10,219 nt of DNA from an uncultured Acetatifactor sp. (GTDB lineage: Bacteria > Bacillota > Clostridia > Lachnospirales > Lachnospiraceae), in assembly GCA_947631715.1 (NCBI GenBank), contig CANRMK010000055.1:1-10219 (forward strand), given 5' to 3'. Shown piece by piece: positions 1 to 7,500 of this stretch. Position 1 is the stretch's first letter. The number at the start of each line of letters is the position of its first letter. The notes below the pieces were generated by a model. It saw only the letters and a program-made list of their open reading frames with translations. It ran no database searches and had not been told where the DNA came from. The position numbers were made by a program, and so were the translations under genes.

Positions 1-890
1 AGGTATGTCTCCATGGGGATCTCCCCGTTCTTTCTGGTCGCAGCGTTGGCCGCCGAGAGGGCCGCCGCCTTTTTCAGCGCCGTTTCCGCTTCCTCTTCTG
101 CAAGCTCGCTCATACAGAGAGAGGCCACCACCGTATCCCCGCAGCCCACTGTATTGACGGCCTTTACCTTTGCGGCCTCCTGCCGGAGGGTCTTCTGTCC
201 GTCCACATAGAAAAGCCCCTCCTCCCCCAGGGATACCACCACCTTTTTCACTCCCTGCTTTAAAAGCTGCCGGGCCGCTTCCTCCAGCGAAGTCAGGCTT
301 TCCAGCTTTCGTCCCGCCAGCGTCTCCAGCTCCCTGCGGTTCGGCTTCACCAGATAAGGCCCCGCCTGGATCCCCCTGGCCAGCGCCTCCCCCGAGGTGT
401 CCAGGACGGCCTTACAGCCCGACAGATTGCAGAGCTGGATCAGGGCCGCGTAAATGTCCTGCGGCACGCCGGCCGGAATGCTTCCGGACAGCACCACGAT
501 CTTACAGCTCTCCACACAGCCCGTGAACTGTTTTAAGAACATGCCCAGCTCTTTCTCTGTGATCGCCGGCCCCGGCTCCAATAGCTCCGTCACTCTTCCG
601 CCCGGCTCCAATAGATTTACATTCGTCCTGGTCTCTCCGTCCACAGGCGTAAAATGGCACTCCACGCCCATTTCCTCCAGCGTCTCTTCGATCATGCGGC
701 CGCTCCTGCCTCCCAGAAAGCCCACCGCCTTCACAGAGATCCGGAACTGCCTTAAGACCTTTGTGACGTTCACGGCCTTCCCGCCCGCCACATTTTCCAC
801 ACTGTCAAGCCGGTTCACCTGTCCCGGCGCCAGCCCGTCAAGCCTGCATGTTCTGTCCACCGCCGGATTCAAAGATACTGTCAGAATCAA
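1..890 (-). CDS. PfkB-family hexose-phosphate kinase (1-phosphofructokinase / tagatose-6-phosphate kinase type), 3' end cut off
   Basis: An open frame of 296 codons runs off the left edge. It encodes a cytoplasmic ribokinase-fold (PfkB) kinase of the FruK/LacC subgroup, which transfers phosphate from ATP to a sugar phosphate. Seen: the N-terminus ILTVSLNPAVD typical of this subgroup, the first PfkB signature AGGKAVNV near residues 35-42, the segment LVKPNRRELE, and the second signature NTVGCGDTVVAS with catalytic-base Asp252 (Cys at 250, where family members often have Ala or Ser). The family is about 305-315 aa, so only some 10-20 residues are missing. The start is TTG: an in-frame TAG lies two codons upstream, and GGGAGG sits 6 nt before the TTG. 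It begins 27 bp after the recJ stop, so probably cotranscribed. No PTS gene or fruR is adjacent, so fructose-1-phosphate versus tagatose-6-phosphate cannot be decided. Confidence 0.88.
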   Translation of the reverse strand, partial: MILTVSLNPAVDRTCRLDGLAPGQVNRLDSVENVAGGKAVNVTKVLRQFRISVKAVGFLGGRSGRMIEETLEEMGVECHFTPVDGETRTNVNLLEPGGRVTELLEPGPAITEKELGMFLKQFTGCVESCKIVVLSGSIPAGVPQDIYAALIQLCNLSGCKAVLDTSGEALARGIQAGPYLVKPNRRELETLAGRKLESLTSLEEAARQLLKQGVKKVVVSLGEEGLFYVDGQKTLRQEAAKVKAVNTVGCGDTVVASLCMSELAEEEAETALKKAAALSAANAATRKNGEIPMETY

Positions 891-917
891 GCCCTACCTC
901 CCTGCCCTGGATACACG

Positions 918-2687
918 TCAGCAAAAATACTGCATCACATACTGTATTTCCGTCTTTCCCCGGAAAGCATTTTTTCCGAGCTGGTAGACCGCCGACACCC
1001 GGAAATGTCCCTCTCCCTGGTACAGCGCCGCAGCGCTCCCAGGGCCGTACCTTTCCTCCAGGAATGTGTGGAACCGTTCCAGATCCCCGAAAAATAACAG
1101 CTGCCGCATGCTTCCCTCCGGCGTGCGCACCCGGTATCTGGCACAGTTCCTGTTCGCCCCCATCAGACTGCCCGCACAGAATTCCAGATCTTTCTGGGCA
1201 AAGAGGGGCTTGGGGTTCCCCACGCCGAAAGGCTCCAAAAGCTCCAGCTCCTCCGCAATGCGCTCCGCCCCGGAATAGTCCAGGGGCATAGGCACGTCAA
1301 TGTGCACCTTGGGGATAAAATCCTCTTCCGTCAGCGTGCAGCTTTCGTTCAATGCCCGGCGCAGGGGCTCTATGTCCTCTTCCCTCATGGACAGCCCCGC
1401 CGCCATGGCGTGGCCTCCGAATCTGGTAAAATATTCCTTCACCCGGGTCATGGCATCATACATGTGATAGCCCTCTATGGATCTTCCGGAGCCTTTGACG
1501 CCGTCCTCCCCCCTGGTGAGCAGAAAGACCGGGCGGCCGAACTGCTCCCGGATCCGTCCGGCAATAATCCCCGCCAGGCTCTCATGTACCTCCGGTAGAA
1601 AGACCACCATGACCTTATCCGATTCCATCCCATGCTCCAAAATATACCGTTTAGCCTGCTCCACCCCACGGGCTGTCAGGTCTTTCCGGCTGTCGTTGAG
1701 CTCTTTTAACTCCCTGGCGGCACTCATGGCCTCCGCCACGCTGGCGCTCTGCAGCAGCTCCAGAGCCCGTTTGGCAGTGTCCAGTCTGCCCGCAGCATTC
1801 AGGCACGGGCCAACAACAAATCCCAGATGGTACGCAGTGAGCCCTGACAGATTCAGTCCGTTCACCTCCACCAGCGCTCTCAGGCCCGGATTCTCTGTGC
1901 TGCGCATCCGCCGCAGCCCCTCTTTCACCAGGATCCTGTTTTCGTCCTTAAGCTCCATCACATCGCACACCGTGGCCAGAGCCGCCAGCTCCAGGAATTT
2001 CCCCAATTCCCGTTTCAGCGCTGCGCTGCCGCTCTTTTCCGCCAGGGCACAGACCAGCTTATAGGCCACCACACTGCCGCAGATCCCCGGAAACGGATAA
2101 GCGCACCCGGTCTGCTTAGGGTCGATCACGGCCGACGCAGGGGGCAGAAGCTCTCTCCTGCTGCCGTCCTCCCCTATTTCAAAGGGCACCTCGTGATGAT
2201 CCGTGACGATCACGCGGATCCCAAGTCTGCCCGCCATCTCTATCTGTGGCGCCGCCGCAATGCCGTTGTCACAGGTGAGGATCATTTCCACACCGGCCTG
2301 GGCCGCCTCCTGGATCAAATGATCGTTCAGGCCATAGCCGTCATGGATGCGGTGGGGAATGGCGGTATCCACCCTGGCCCCCAGCAGCTCCAGCGCCCGG
2401 GTCAGCAGATAGGAGGAACAGATGCCGTCCACGTCATAATCCCCGATGACCCGGAAATACACCTTTTCTTTCAGCGCGCTCAGGATCAGATCCACCGCTT
2501 TTTCCATATCCTTTAAGAGCCAGGGCGAATAACAGTCCTCTAAGCTCCCCCGGAGGAACCTGCGGACCTGCTCTTCATCGGTAAGGCCCCTGTTCCGCAG
2601 GATCCTGGCCAGCACAGGAGTGATGCGGAACTCCTCCGACCAGCCGTCAAAGTCCGCCTTTTTCGCCGATACATACCACTTCTCCAT
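918..2687 (-). CDS. recJ: Single-stranded-DNA-specific exonuclease RecJ
   Basis: 589-aa DHH-family 5'-3' ssDNA exonuclease, used in recombination and mismatch or excision repair in the cytoplasm. Seen in order: motif I VIGDYDVDG (residues 80-88), CDNG (139-142), the name-giving DHH (163-165), CGSVVAYKL (203-211), ATVCDVMEL (238-246), and GPCLNAAGRLDTA (293-305). The DHHA1 part contains HESLAGIIAGR (368-378), GSGRSIEG (399-406) and GGHAMAAG (424-431). The C-terminal part, about residue 450 on, matches the place of the RecJ OB-type domain. All expected metal-binding Asp/His residues are present and the length is normal. The ATG at 2687 is preferred because it lies one base after the upstream stop codon and gives the usual RecJ N-terminus; an AGGAG lies 13 nt upstream, which is rather far. 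A TTG 20 codons further up falls inside the preceding gene. It is the third gene of the probable operon, before the sugar kinase. Confidence 0.96.
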   Translation of the reverse strand: MEKWYVSAKKADFDGWSEEFRITPVLARILRNRGLTDEEQVRRFLRGSLEDCYSPWLLKDMEKAVDLILSALKEKVYFRVIGDYDVDGICSSYLLTRALELLGARVDTAIPHRIHDGYGLNDHLIQEAAQAGVEMILTCDNGIAAAPQIEMAGRLGIRVIVTDHHEVPFEIGEDGSRRELLPPASAVIDPKQTGCAYPFPGICGSVVAYKLVCALAEKSGSAALKRELGKFLELAALATVCDVMELKDENRILVKEGLRRMRSTENPGLRALVEVNGLNLSGLTAYHLGFVVGPCLNAAGRLDTAKRALELLQSASVAEAMSAARELKELNDSRKDLTARGVEQAKRYILEHGMESDKVMVVFLPEVHESLAGIIAGRIREQFGRPVFLLTRGEDGVKGSGRSIEGYHMYDAMTRVKEYFTRFGGHAMAAGLSMREEDIEPLRRALNESCTLTEEDFIPKVHIDVPMPLDYSGAERIAEELELLEPFGVGNPKPLFAQKDLEFCAGSLMGANRNCARYRVRTPEGSMRQLLFFGDLERFHTFLEERYGPGSAAALYQGEGHFRVSAVYQLGKNAFRGKTEIQYVMQYFC

Positions 2688-2688
2688 C

Positions 2689-2994
2689 TCAGTCAGCGTT
2701 CTCCTGTTCCCAGCTCTCCCCGCCAGCGGCAGCACTTTCTCCCGCAAAATAAAAAGCGCCCGACACTCCTGTCAGAAACAGCAGCACGGCCACGGCCATG
2801 CAGGCGAGGAACACGCCCTTTCTGGGCTTTTTCTCCTCATTCTGCTCCGGCGCCTGTTCGCAGACCTCCCGGACGGGTTCCGCCTCCCGGGGCTCTTCCG
2901 GCTTACCGGGCTCCTCCTTCTGTATTCTCATTCCGCAGTTGACGCAGAACTTTGCGTCCGGATATAGCTTACTGCCGCATTTCCAGCAAAACAT
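2689..2994 (-). CDS. Small zinc-ribbon, single-pass membrane protein of unknown function
   Basis: 101-aa protein. Seen: an N-terminal zinc ribbon with Cys3, Cys6, Cys17 and Cys20 (CxxC-x10-CxxC), then a charged Glu/Pro/Lys linker (about 26-58), a basic stop-transfer-like stretch KKPRK (55-59), one hydrophobic helix (about 60-84), and a short acidic Gly/Ala/Ser tail. The zinc ribbon should face the cytoplasm and the tail the outside; this is inferred from the charge distribution. Zinc-ribbon plus one membrane helix is a common domain layout in Firmicutes without an assigned reaction. The start is supported by GGAGGTG at 3000-3006, 5 nt before ATG. It lies 42 bp after the CDF gene and its stop is 1 bp from the recJ start, so translation of the two is probably coupled. 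Relatives often carry a longer extracellular domain; this one is short, either natural or eroded. Function unknown. Confidence 0.8.
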   Translation of the reverse strand: MFCWKCGSKLYPDAKFCVNCGMRIQKEEPGKPEEPREAEPVREVCEQAPEQNEEKKPRKGVFLACMAVAVLLFLTGVSGAFYFAGESAAAGGESWEQENAD

Positions 2995-3006
2995 CTCAAC
3001 ACCTCC

Positions 3007-3038
3007 GCAGCCCGCCGGCTGCTTTTTTCTCTTTTTTT
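3007..3038 (+). terminator. Intrinsic-terminator-shaped hairpin reading on the plus strand
   Basis: GCAGCC, a CGCC loop and GGCTGC (3007-3022) are followed on the plus strand by TTTTTT (3023-3028) and a second T7 run (3032-3038). This is the classic intrinsic terminator shape, but for plus-strand transcription, where I see no gene. On the minus strand the same hairpin has no T-tract. It lies in the 42-bp gap between the transporter and zinc-ribbon genes, directly next to the ribosome binding site of the latter. It may stop antisense transcription or influence access to that site. Function is inferred. Confidence 0.45.
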
Positions 3039-4137
3039 AGTCACTGTAGTCGGAATCCAGTATAATAGAAAAATTCCAGTCCGGATATTTCCCGCGAAGC
3101 TCATTCAGGACGCGCTCTCTCACCTGCGCCCCGTCTGCCTTAAAATCCATGACCAGATCAAAGGTAGCCATTTTCTCGTCCACCCGTGCATAAAATCCGT
3201 GCATCTGAAGGATCTCCGGGTATCGGCCTACGATCTGCTCCAGGTCCTTCTTTAGCTCAGACGCCCGACTGTCCGAGGTATTGGAAGCATAGATTCCCAC
3301 GGTCAGAGCAATGCCGAAAGCAGTGTACACTTCCATGGCGATTCTGCGGGTCAGGCTGTGGATCTCTCTGGCGGTCATGCTGTCCTCGACCTCCACGTGG
3401 ACGGAACCGATGATCTCCGAGGGGCCGTAATTATGCAGGGCAAGGTCATAGGCTCCAAGCACCCCGTCATAGCTGTTCACTTTCGCTTTCAGCGCCTCGG
3501 AAAGCTCCCTGTCCGCCCTGATGCCGATAATGCTGTTCAAGGTCTCCAGCAGCATCTCCACACCGGCTTTCAGAATCACCGCAGAGATCAGGATTCCCAA
3601 GATTCCCTCCAGGCTGATGCCCCAGATCACGCTGATCCCTGCTGCCGCAAGGGTTCCCAGGGACAGCATGGCATCGAACACGGAATCCGACCCGGACGCG
3701 ACCAGCGTCTGCGCGTGAATCTGCTTTCCCACAGACTTTATGTACTGTCCACAGACAAGCTTAGCCGCCACAGCTATCCCGATCACCAGAAGCACTCCCG
3801 CAGAGTAGCTGGCGGCCTGGGGGTGCAGCGCACTTTTTAAGGATTCCTTTAACGATGTGATGCCCGCCGTCAGCACGATCACGGAAATCACCACTGAGGT
3901 CAGATACTCGATGCGGCCGTATCCATAGGGGTGTTTTTTGTCCGGCGCCCGACCCGCCAGCTTCGTGCCGATGATGGTGATCACCGAGGACAGGGCGTCC
4001 CCTAAGTTGTTTACCGCGTCCAAAAGCACCGCAATGGATCCCGACAACAATCCCACCGCAAGCTTTGCCGCCACCAGCACAGCATTCACCGCTATACCGA
4101 TCAGGCTGGTCCGTATGATCTTCCGACTCCGCTCCAT
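3037..4137 (-). CDS. Cation diffusion facilitator (CDF) family metal efflux transporter
   Basis: 366-aa inner-membrane metal/proton antiporter of the CDF family, expected to export a divalent cation (Zn, Fe, Mn, Co or Cd; substrate not determined). Seen: six hydrophobic segments (about 11-32, 35-57, 79-97, 112-130, 156-172, 174-195), the helix-2 motif DAVNNLGD (residues 40-47), the cytoplasmic-loop signature KKHPYGYGRIEY (67-78), and a helix-5 motif DSVFD (Asp151, Asp155). The conserved HNYGP segment marks the cytoplasmic dimerisation domain (about 205-283). A second, similarly patterned segment (about 285-366) follows, so the C-terminus is longer than in FieF-type proteins. ATG at 4137 is the only sensible start because an in-frame TGA lies a few codons upstream; its ribosome binding site is weak. 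First gene of the probable CDF, zinc-ribbon, recJ, kinase operon. Confidence 0.93.
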   Translation of the reverse strand: MERSRKIIRTSLIGIAVNAVLVAAKLAVGLLSGSIAVLLDAVNNLGDALSSVITIIGTKLAGRAPDKKHPYGYGRIEYLTSVVISVIVLTAGITSLKESLKSALHPQAASYSAGVLLVIGIAVAAKLVCGQYIKSVGKQIHAQTLVASGSDSVFDAMLSLGTLAAAGISVIWGISLEGILGILISAVILKAGVEMLLETLNSIIGIRADRELSEALKAKVNSYDGVLGAYDLALHNYGPSEIIGSVHVEVEDSMTAREIHSLTRRIAMEVYTAFGIALTVGIYASNTSDSRASELKKDLEQIVGRYPEILQMHGFYARVDEKMATFDLVMDFKADGAQVRERVLNELRGKYPDWNFSIILDSDYSD

Positions 4138-4213
4138 TGTAATATCCAGGCCTTTCTCTCACTGTGTACTTCACAACGGCATAAACCCGCCCTTTTTGGT
4201 GTCATTGAATTGC

Positions 4214-4274
4214 CAGGAACAATCACACAGCAAGGAGATTTAAGCCATGTCCAGTATACCACAGATTGTTCCTG
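4214..4274 (+). repeat. 11-bp perfect inverted repeat flanking a ribosome binding site and ATG
   Basis: CAGGAACAATC (4214-4224) is the exact reverse complement of GATTGTTCCTG (4264-4274). Between the arms lie AAGGAG (about 4232-4237) and the ATG at 4247 of the short plus-strand frame. In a transcript entering from outside, this stem would enclose the translation start. Such sequestration is known for several insertion sequences (for example IS10 and IS50). Confidence 0.6.
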
Positions 4275-4309
4275 ATGAAAATGAAATTCCTGGGTCTATT
4301 ACAAAATTT
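4247..4309 (+). pseudogene. 5' stub of a disrupted plus-strand gene, possibly a transposase
   Basis: A well-placed AAGGAG ribosome binding site precedes ATG at 4247. The frame reads MSSIPQIVPDENEIP then GSITKF up to 4309, exactly where the left palindromic element starts; it then continues through element sequence to a TAA at 4346-4348. The peptide start, the SD and the surrounding inverted repeat resemble the beginning of a clostridial insertion-sequence transposase (IS4-like N-termini come to mind, from memory and unverified). No downstream part of such a gene is present in the window: beyond the element comes blaR1. I therefore read it as a gene interrupted by the element, with the rest lost in a deletion. 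It could instead be an unrelated small gene. Confidence 0.4.
4253..4281 (-). promoter_or_regulatory. Candidate sigma-A promoter for the CDF-recJ operon
   Basis: On the minus strand TTTTCA (4281-4276) and TATACT (4258-4253) are separated by 17 bp, which predicts a start near 4246 and a leader of about 110 nt to the CDF start codon. The -35 is weak and the -10 is good. The motif lies inside the presumed insertion-sequence remnant, so if it is used the operon promoter was supplied or altered by the insertion. Inference only. Confidence 0.35.
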
Positions 4310-4505
4310 GCAACTGTTCAGCCCCCACCGTTGTATTCAGCCCGGTAATGTCGATGTTCTTCCGGCAGACCGTTGGAGCACGTCGGCACTTGGCGAGGTA
4401 CTCTCGAGCAGGCATGTCCTATATGCCTTGGGTCCGTTACGTGCGGAACCGAGCGGAAGCGTGTCTGCCGGGAGAACATCGGCAGTACCGTTGGAGCACG
4501 TCGGC
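4309..4505 (+). mobile_element. Truncated copy of a palindromic MITE-like element (left copy)
   Basis: 4309-4490 aligns without gaps to the reverse complement of 8403-8584, with 11 mismatches in 182 positions by my count (about 94% identity). It starts with TGCAACTGTTCAGCC, a two-mismatch version of the terminal repeat of the intact copy. The other terminal repeat is missing. After the second arm of the internal inverted repeat, the sequence switches at ACCG to a second copy of the 19-bp internal segment ACCGTTGGAGCACGTCGGC (4369-4387 and 4487-4505), and the homology then ends. No transposase is encoded. Its orientation is opposite to the right copy. Confidence 0.8.
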
Positions 4506-4528
4506 GCATCTGCGGACCAGACGGCGCC
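4503..4528 (-). other. Hairpin immediately after the blaR1 stop codon
   Basis: GGCGC and GCGCC (4503-4507 and 4524-4528) enclose a second stem GTCTG/CAGAT with one G-U pair and a 5-nt loop, on the minus-strand transcript. It begins at the base after the stop codon, where a terminator would be expected, but no T-run follows. It may be a 3'-end stabilising stem or a rho-type end; weak. Confidence 0.3.
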
Positions 4529-7500
4529 TCAATGGGCGGGATATTCCTCGTAAGGCCCGAAGATATAATGTACCCGCGTCAGATCATCACTGTAATAAGA
4601 CAGTTCATAATAGCGGCCCGAATCCGTCCTGATCACAAAATCGCGCAGCCGGGGATTATCGAGCATGGTCTCCTCGATGCTTTCCGCCCTTTCTCCCGCT
4701 GCGGGAAGCCCGCTCAGGCTTCCGGCCGCCTGGGACCAGCGCTCAAAATACCATCCCACGATCTCCTTGTCGCTCATCTCCGCCAGGTTGTCCGGCTCCG
4801 GTATCCTCACCCCCGCTCTCGGGTCTCTCTCCGGGTCCAGGATCATGCGGGAGACCGCGGGAGCCCCGTACCGGGCAGTCCACCCGGCCTCCAGCACACT
4901 GTACGCCCTGCTGTAAAAGTAATCCTCCCGCTTCAGCTCCTCCGCCGTATCCCCAAAATAAAATGTTCCGTCCTCCGTCACCGTCACGCAGGCCCTCTCC
5001 GTTTTCACTCCCGTCCACCGGTACAGCTCTAACAGCGCCTGATAGCTCCAGAATACGATCCTGTCGTGCAGGACGCCCTCATGGCCTTCATAGTCCCAGT
5101 CGTCCACCGCAGGCAGGGAATAGTCCGTCTCCGTGTATGTGAGACTGAGTCGGTCCAGCTCAGCCTCCGGGGAAAGGTCTTCCAGGTCATATCCCTCCAG
5201 GACCAGCCTCAGACCGCCGCTTTCGCTCTCCTGCCTCTCTCCGGCTCCCGTTGTGCCCGTATCCGCCTCCGAAGCGCCCGAGGATCCGGTCAGGTGGTAA
5301 TAACAGGTCACATATACACCGTTTCCCAGGGTCGTTGTTCCCATGATTCTCTTCGTCTCCAGATCCACATCGACGTTGTAGATCTTTCCCGCATAGCAGA
5401 ACGCCTGCCGCTCTTTATCCCACACATAGCAGCTGTATGGGATATCCGGCACCCCATAATCTTCCGCCAGGCAGATGTCCTCCGCCCCGTCAAAGTTCAG
5501 GTCCAAAAGCTGCAGTCCCCCCGCCGGAGAAGAAGCGCGGTACAGGTTCGGACTTACGCCCGCGCTTCTTCCTGGAACATTCAGATCCAGGGCCGTGACA
5601 AAGATTCCCGCCCCATTGACTGCCCGGTACAGCTCCGCCCCGGCCAGCCTGAACAGGCCGCTTCCCACCTCCGTATCGCTCCGCACCTGAAGATAGTATA
5701 CCTCCCCGTCCCCCAGGTCCAGATTCAGCGTCTCTGCCTGGCTGCGCCAATAGGCCGCGTCCTCTATGTGCAGCCCGCCGTCCCGGTACCGAAGCGTCAG
5801 GATGATCTCATCCCCGCTGCGATAGACCGGCGCCGCGTACAGCAAAAGCTGCGGAGACCCGTTCTCCTGCCCGCACAGCTGCGCTTTCCAGACCGGGCAC
5901 TCAAGGTCCCTGCCGTCATAATCACTGTAAATCCAGTTTTCCCAGAGATCCCTGTCAAACTCTGCCTCGGCATTCAGAGGCGCTTCTTCCGCTGTCTCCA
6001 AACAGGTCACCCGGAGGCTGTACGCCCCCGTCCTCTCATAATGACAGGTGATCGTGGGCTGATACCGCTTCCTCTCTCCGAAATCGTCTGTGCCCTCTGG
6101 ATCCTTGACGAATCCCGCCGGCAGCTCCATCCTCTGCCAGCCCTCCTCCGTTTTCTCATAGAGGGCCATGGAGCCAAAAGCCGTTTCGTCCGTGCTGTAA
6201 TGATAGCTTAAGGAAAACAATATCTCCGGCACACCGTCCCCGGTCAGATCCCCGGTCTGCACCTCTGGCAGCCCTCCGCCCATGCTGTCAATGCTCAGCA
6301 CCTCCCCGTTTCCGAACTCGATCCGGTAATCCGCCAGGGCCCAGTCCTCCACGTTCTCACGCCATACCCGGTCCCTCAGCCCGTCGTTATCGTAATCCTG
6401 GTCGGCAAAGTCGCTCCTGTACTTTGCAGTCCAGCCGGGGCATTCGTCCAGATATCCTGTATAATCATTGTAGCCCCACGACGTCTCCTGGTCCGCAGCT
6501 TCCCCGCCGCCCAGAGCAGTATCCTGCGGCGCTGGCCGGCTTTCGTCAGCGCTGGAATCATTCAGAGGCAGCCCATCTCCGCCAGAAACCTTACCGTCCG
6601 CCAGTCCGGCCGCCCCGGCCGCCTGCTTCCCGGTAAAGGTCACAGCCAGGACAAGGGCCAGAAGCGCCACTGCCGCTCCCAGGGCTCCCTTTGTCTTCTT
6701 CGGCGCCCTTGCGATCAGTTCCAGCCGTTCCCGCAGCTTTCTCTTTCCCCCGGACATGGTGGTGGCCAGGGAGACGCTCTGCAAAGGAATGGATCCCTTT
6801 GCACAGAAGTCCAGAAGCGCTATGCCGTAATCCAGCCGCTCCCGCTCCCCCAGCCACCGGATCGTCTCTTCATCGCAGGCCAGCTCCCCATCCTGTCTGG
6901 ACAAAGCTGCTGCCAGCCATACCAGCGGATTATACCAGTGCAGGCACAGGCACGCCGCCCGCACCAGAGCCCAGATATTGTCCCGGTGCCTGTAATGGAT
7001 ACATTCGTGACAGATCACATAGTGCAGGCTTTCCATTTCCGCAGCCGCCTCCGGCGTCAGATACACCCCGGGCCGCGCCAGTCCGAAAAGGCAGGGCGTC
7101 CGCACAGCGCCGGACACGTACAGTTCAAGGCCGGTATGCCGTCCGCCTCTGCCGGACGCCATTTTCTCTCCCAGGCTCCGGGGCAGAAATTCTGTGAGTT
7201 CTCCCTCAAAAGCCCGCCTGGACCGGCGGAGCCTGCGCCTGTAGTCCAGATTCACAGTCACGACCAGCGCCGCGCACAGAAAAGCCCCTGCCGCCCAGAG
7301 GACATAAATCCCATTCCGAAGACCCGCCAGGTCCACCGGCCTTTTCCTTTCCGTGCCACCGTATCCGTTCTCCCCCTGCTCTGCCTGTTCCGCCGGGGAA
7401 AGCACACCGCTTTCCGTCTCCGGATAAAGATCGGAGCCTGTCCCTTTTGGACCCTCTGCTGCAGGATCCGATTCCGGCTGCTTCCCGTCTTGCACAGGCT

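Noticed and set aside
2688..2747. 20-residue N-terminal extension of RecJ from a TTG
   Set aside because: It would lie inside the zinc-ribbon gene, and the extension is unlike RecJ N-termini. The ATG at 2687 directly after the upstream stop fits better.
3761..4174. 137-aa minus-strand frame overlapping the CDF start
   Set aside because: Other frame of the CDF gene; His/Gly-rich shadow with no transporter features. The CDF frame has the family motifs.
4309..4505. CRISPR-like or tandem-repeat array, because of several repeated blocks
   Set aside because: There are only two copies of a 19-bp segment plus inverted arms, without regular spacers; the palindromic element explains them.
5066..6211. 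381-aa plus-strand frame opposite the blaR1 sensor region
   Set aside because: Shadow frame with biased composition and no recognisable features; the minus strand is continuous with blaR1.
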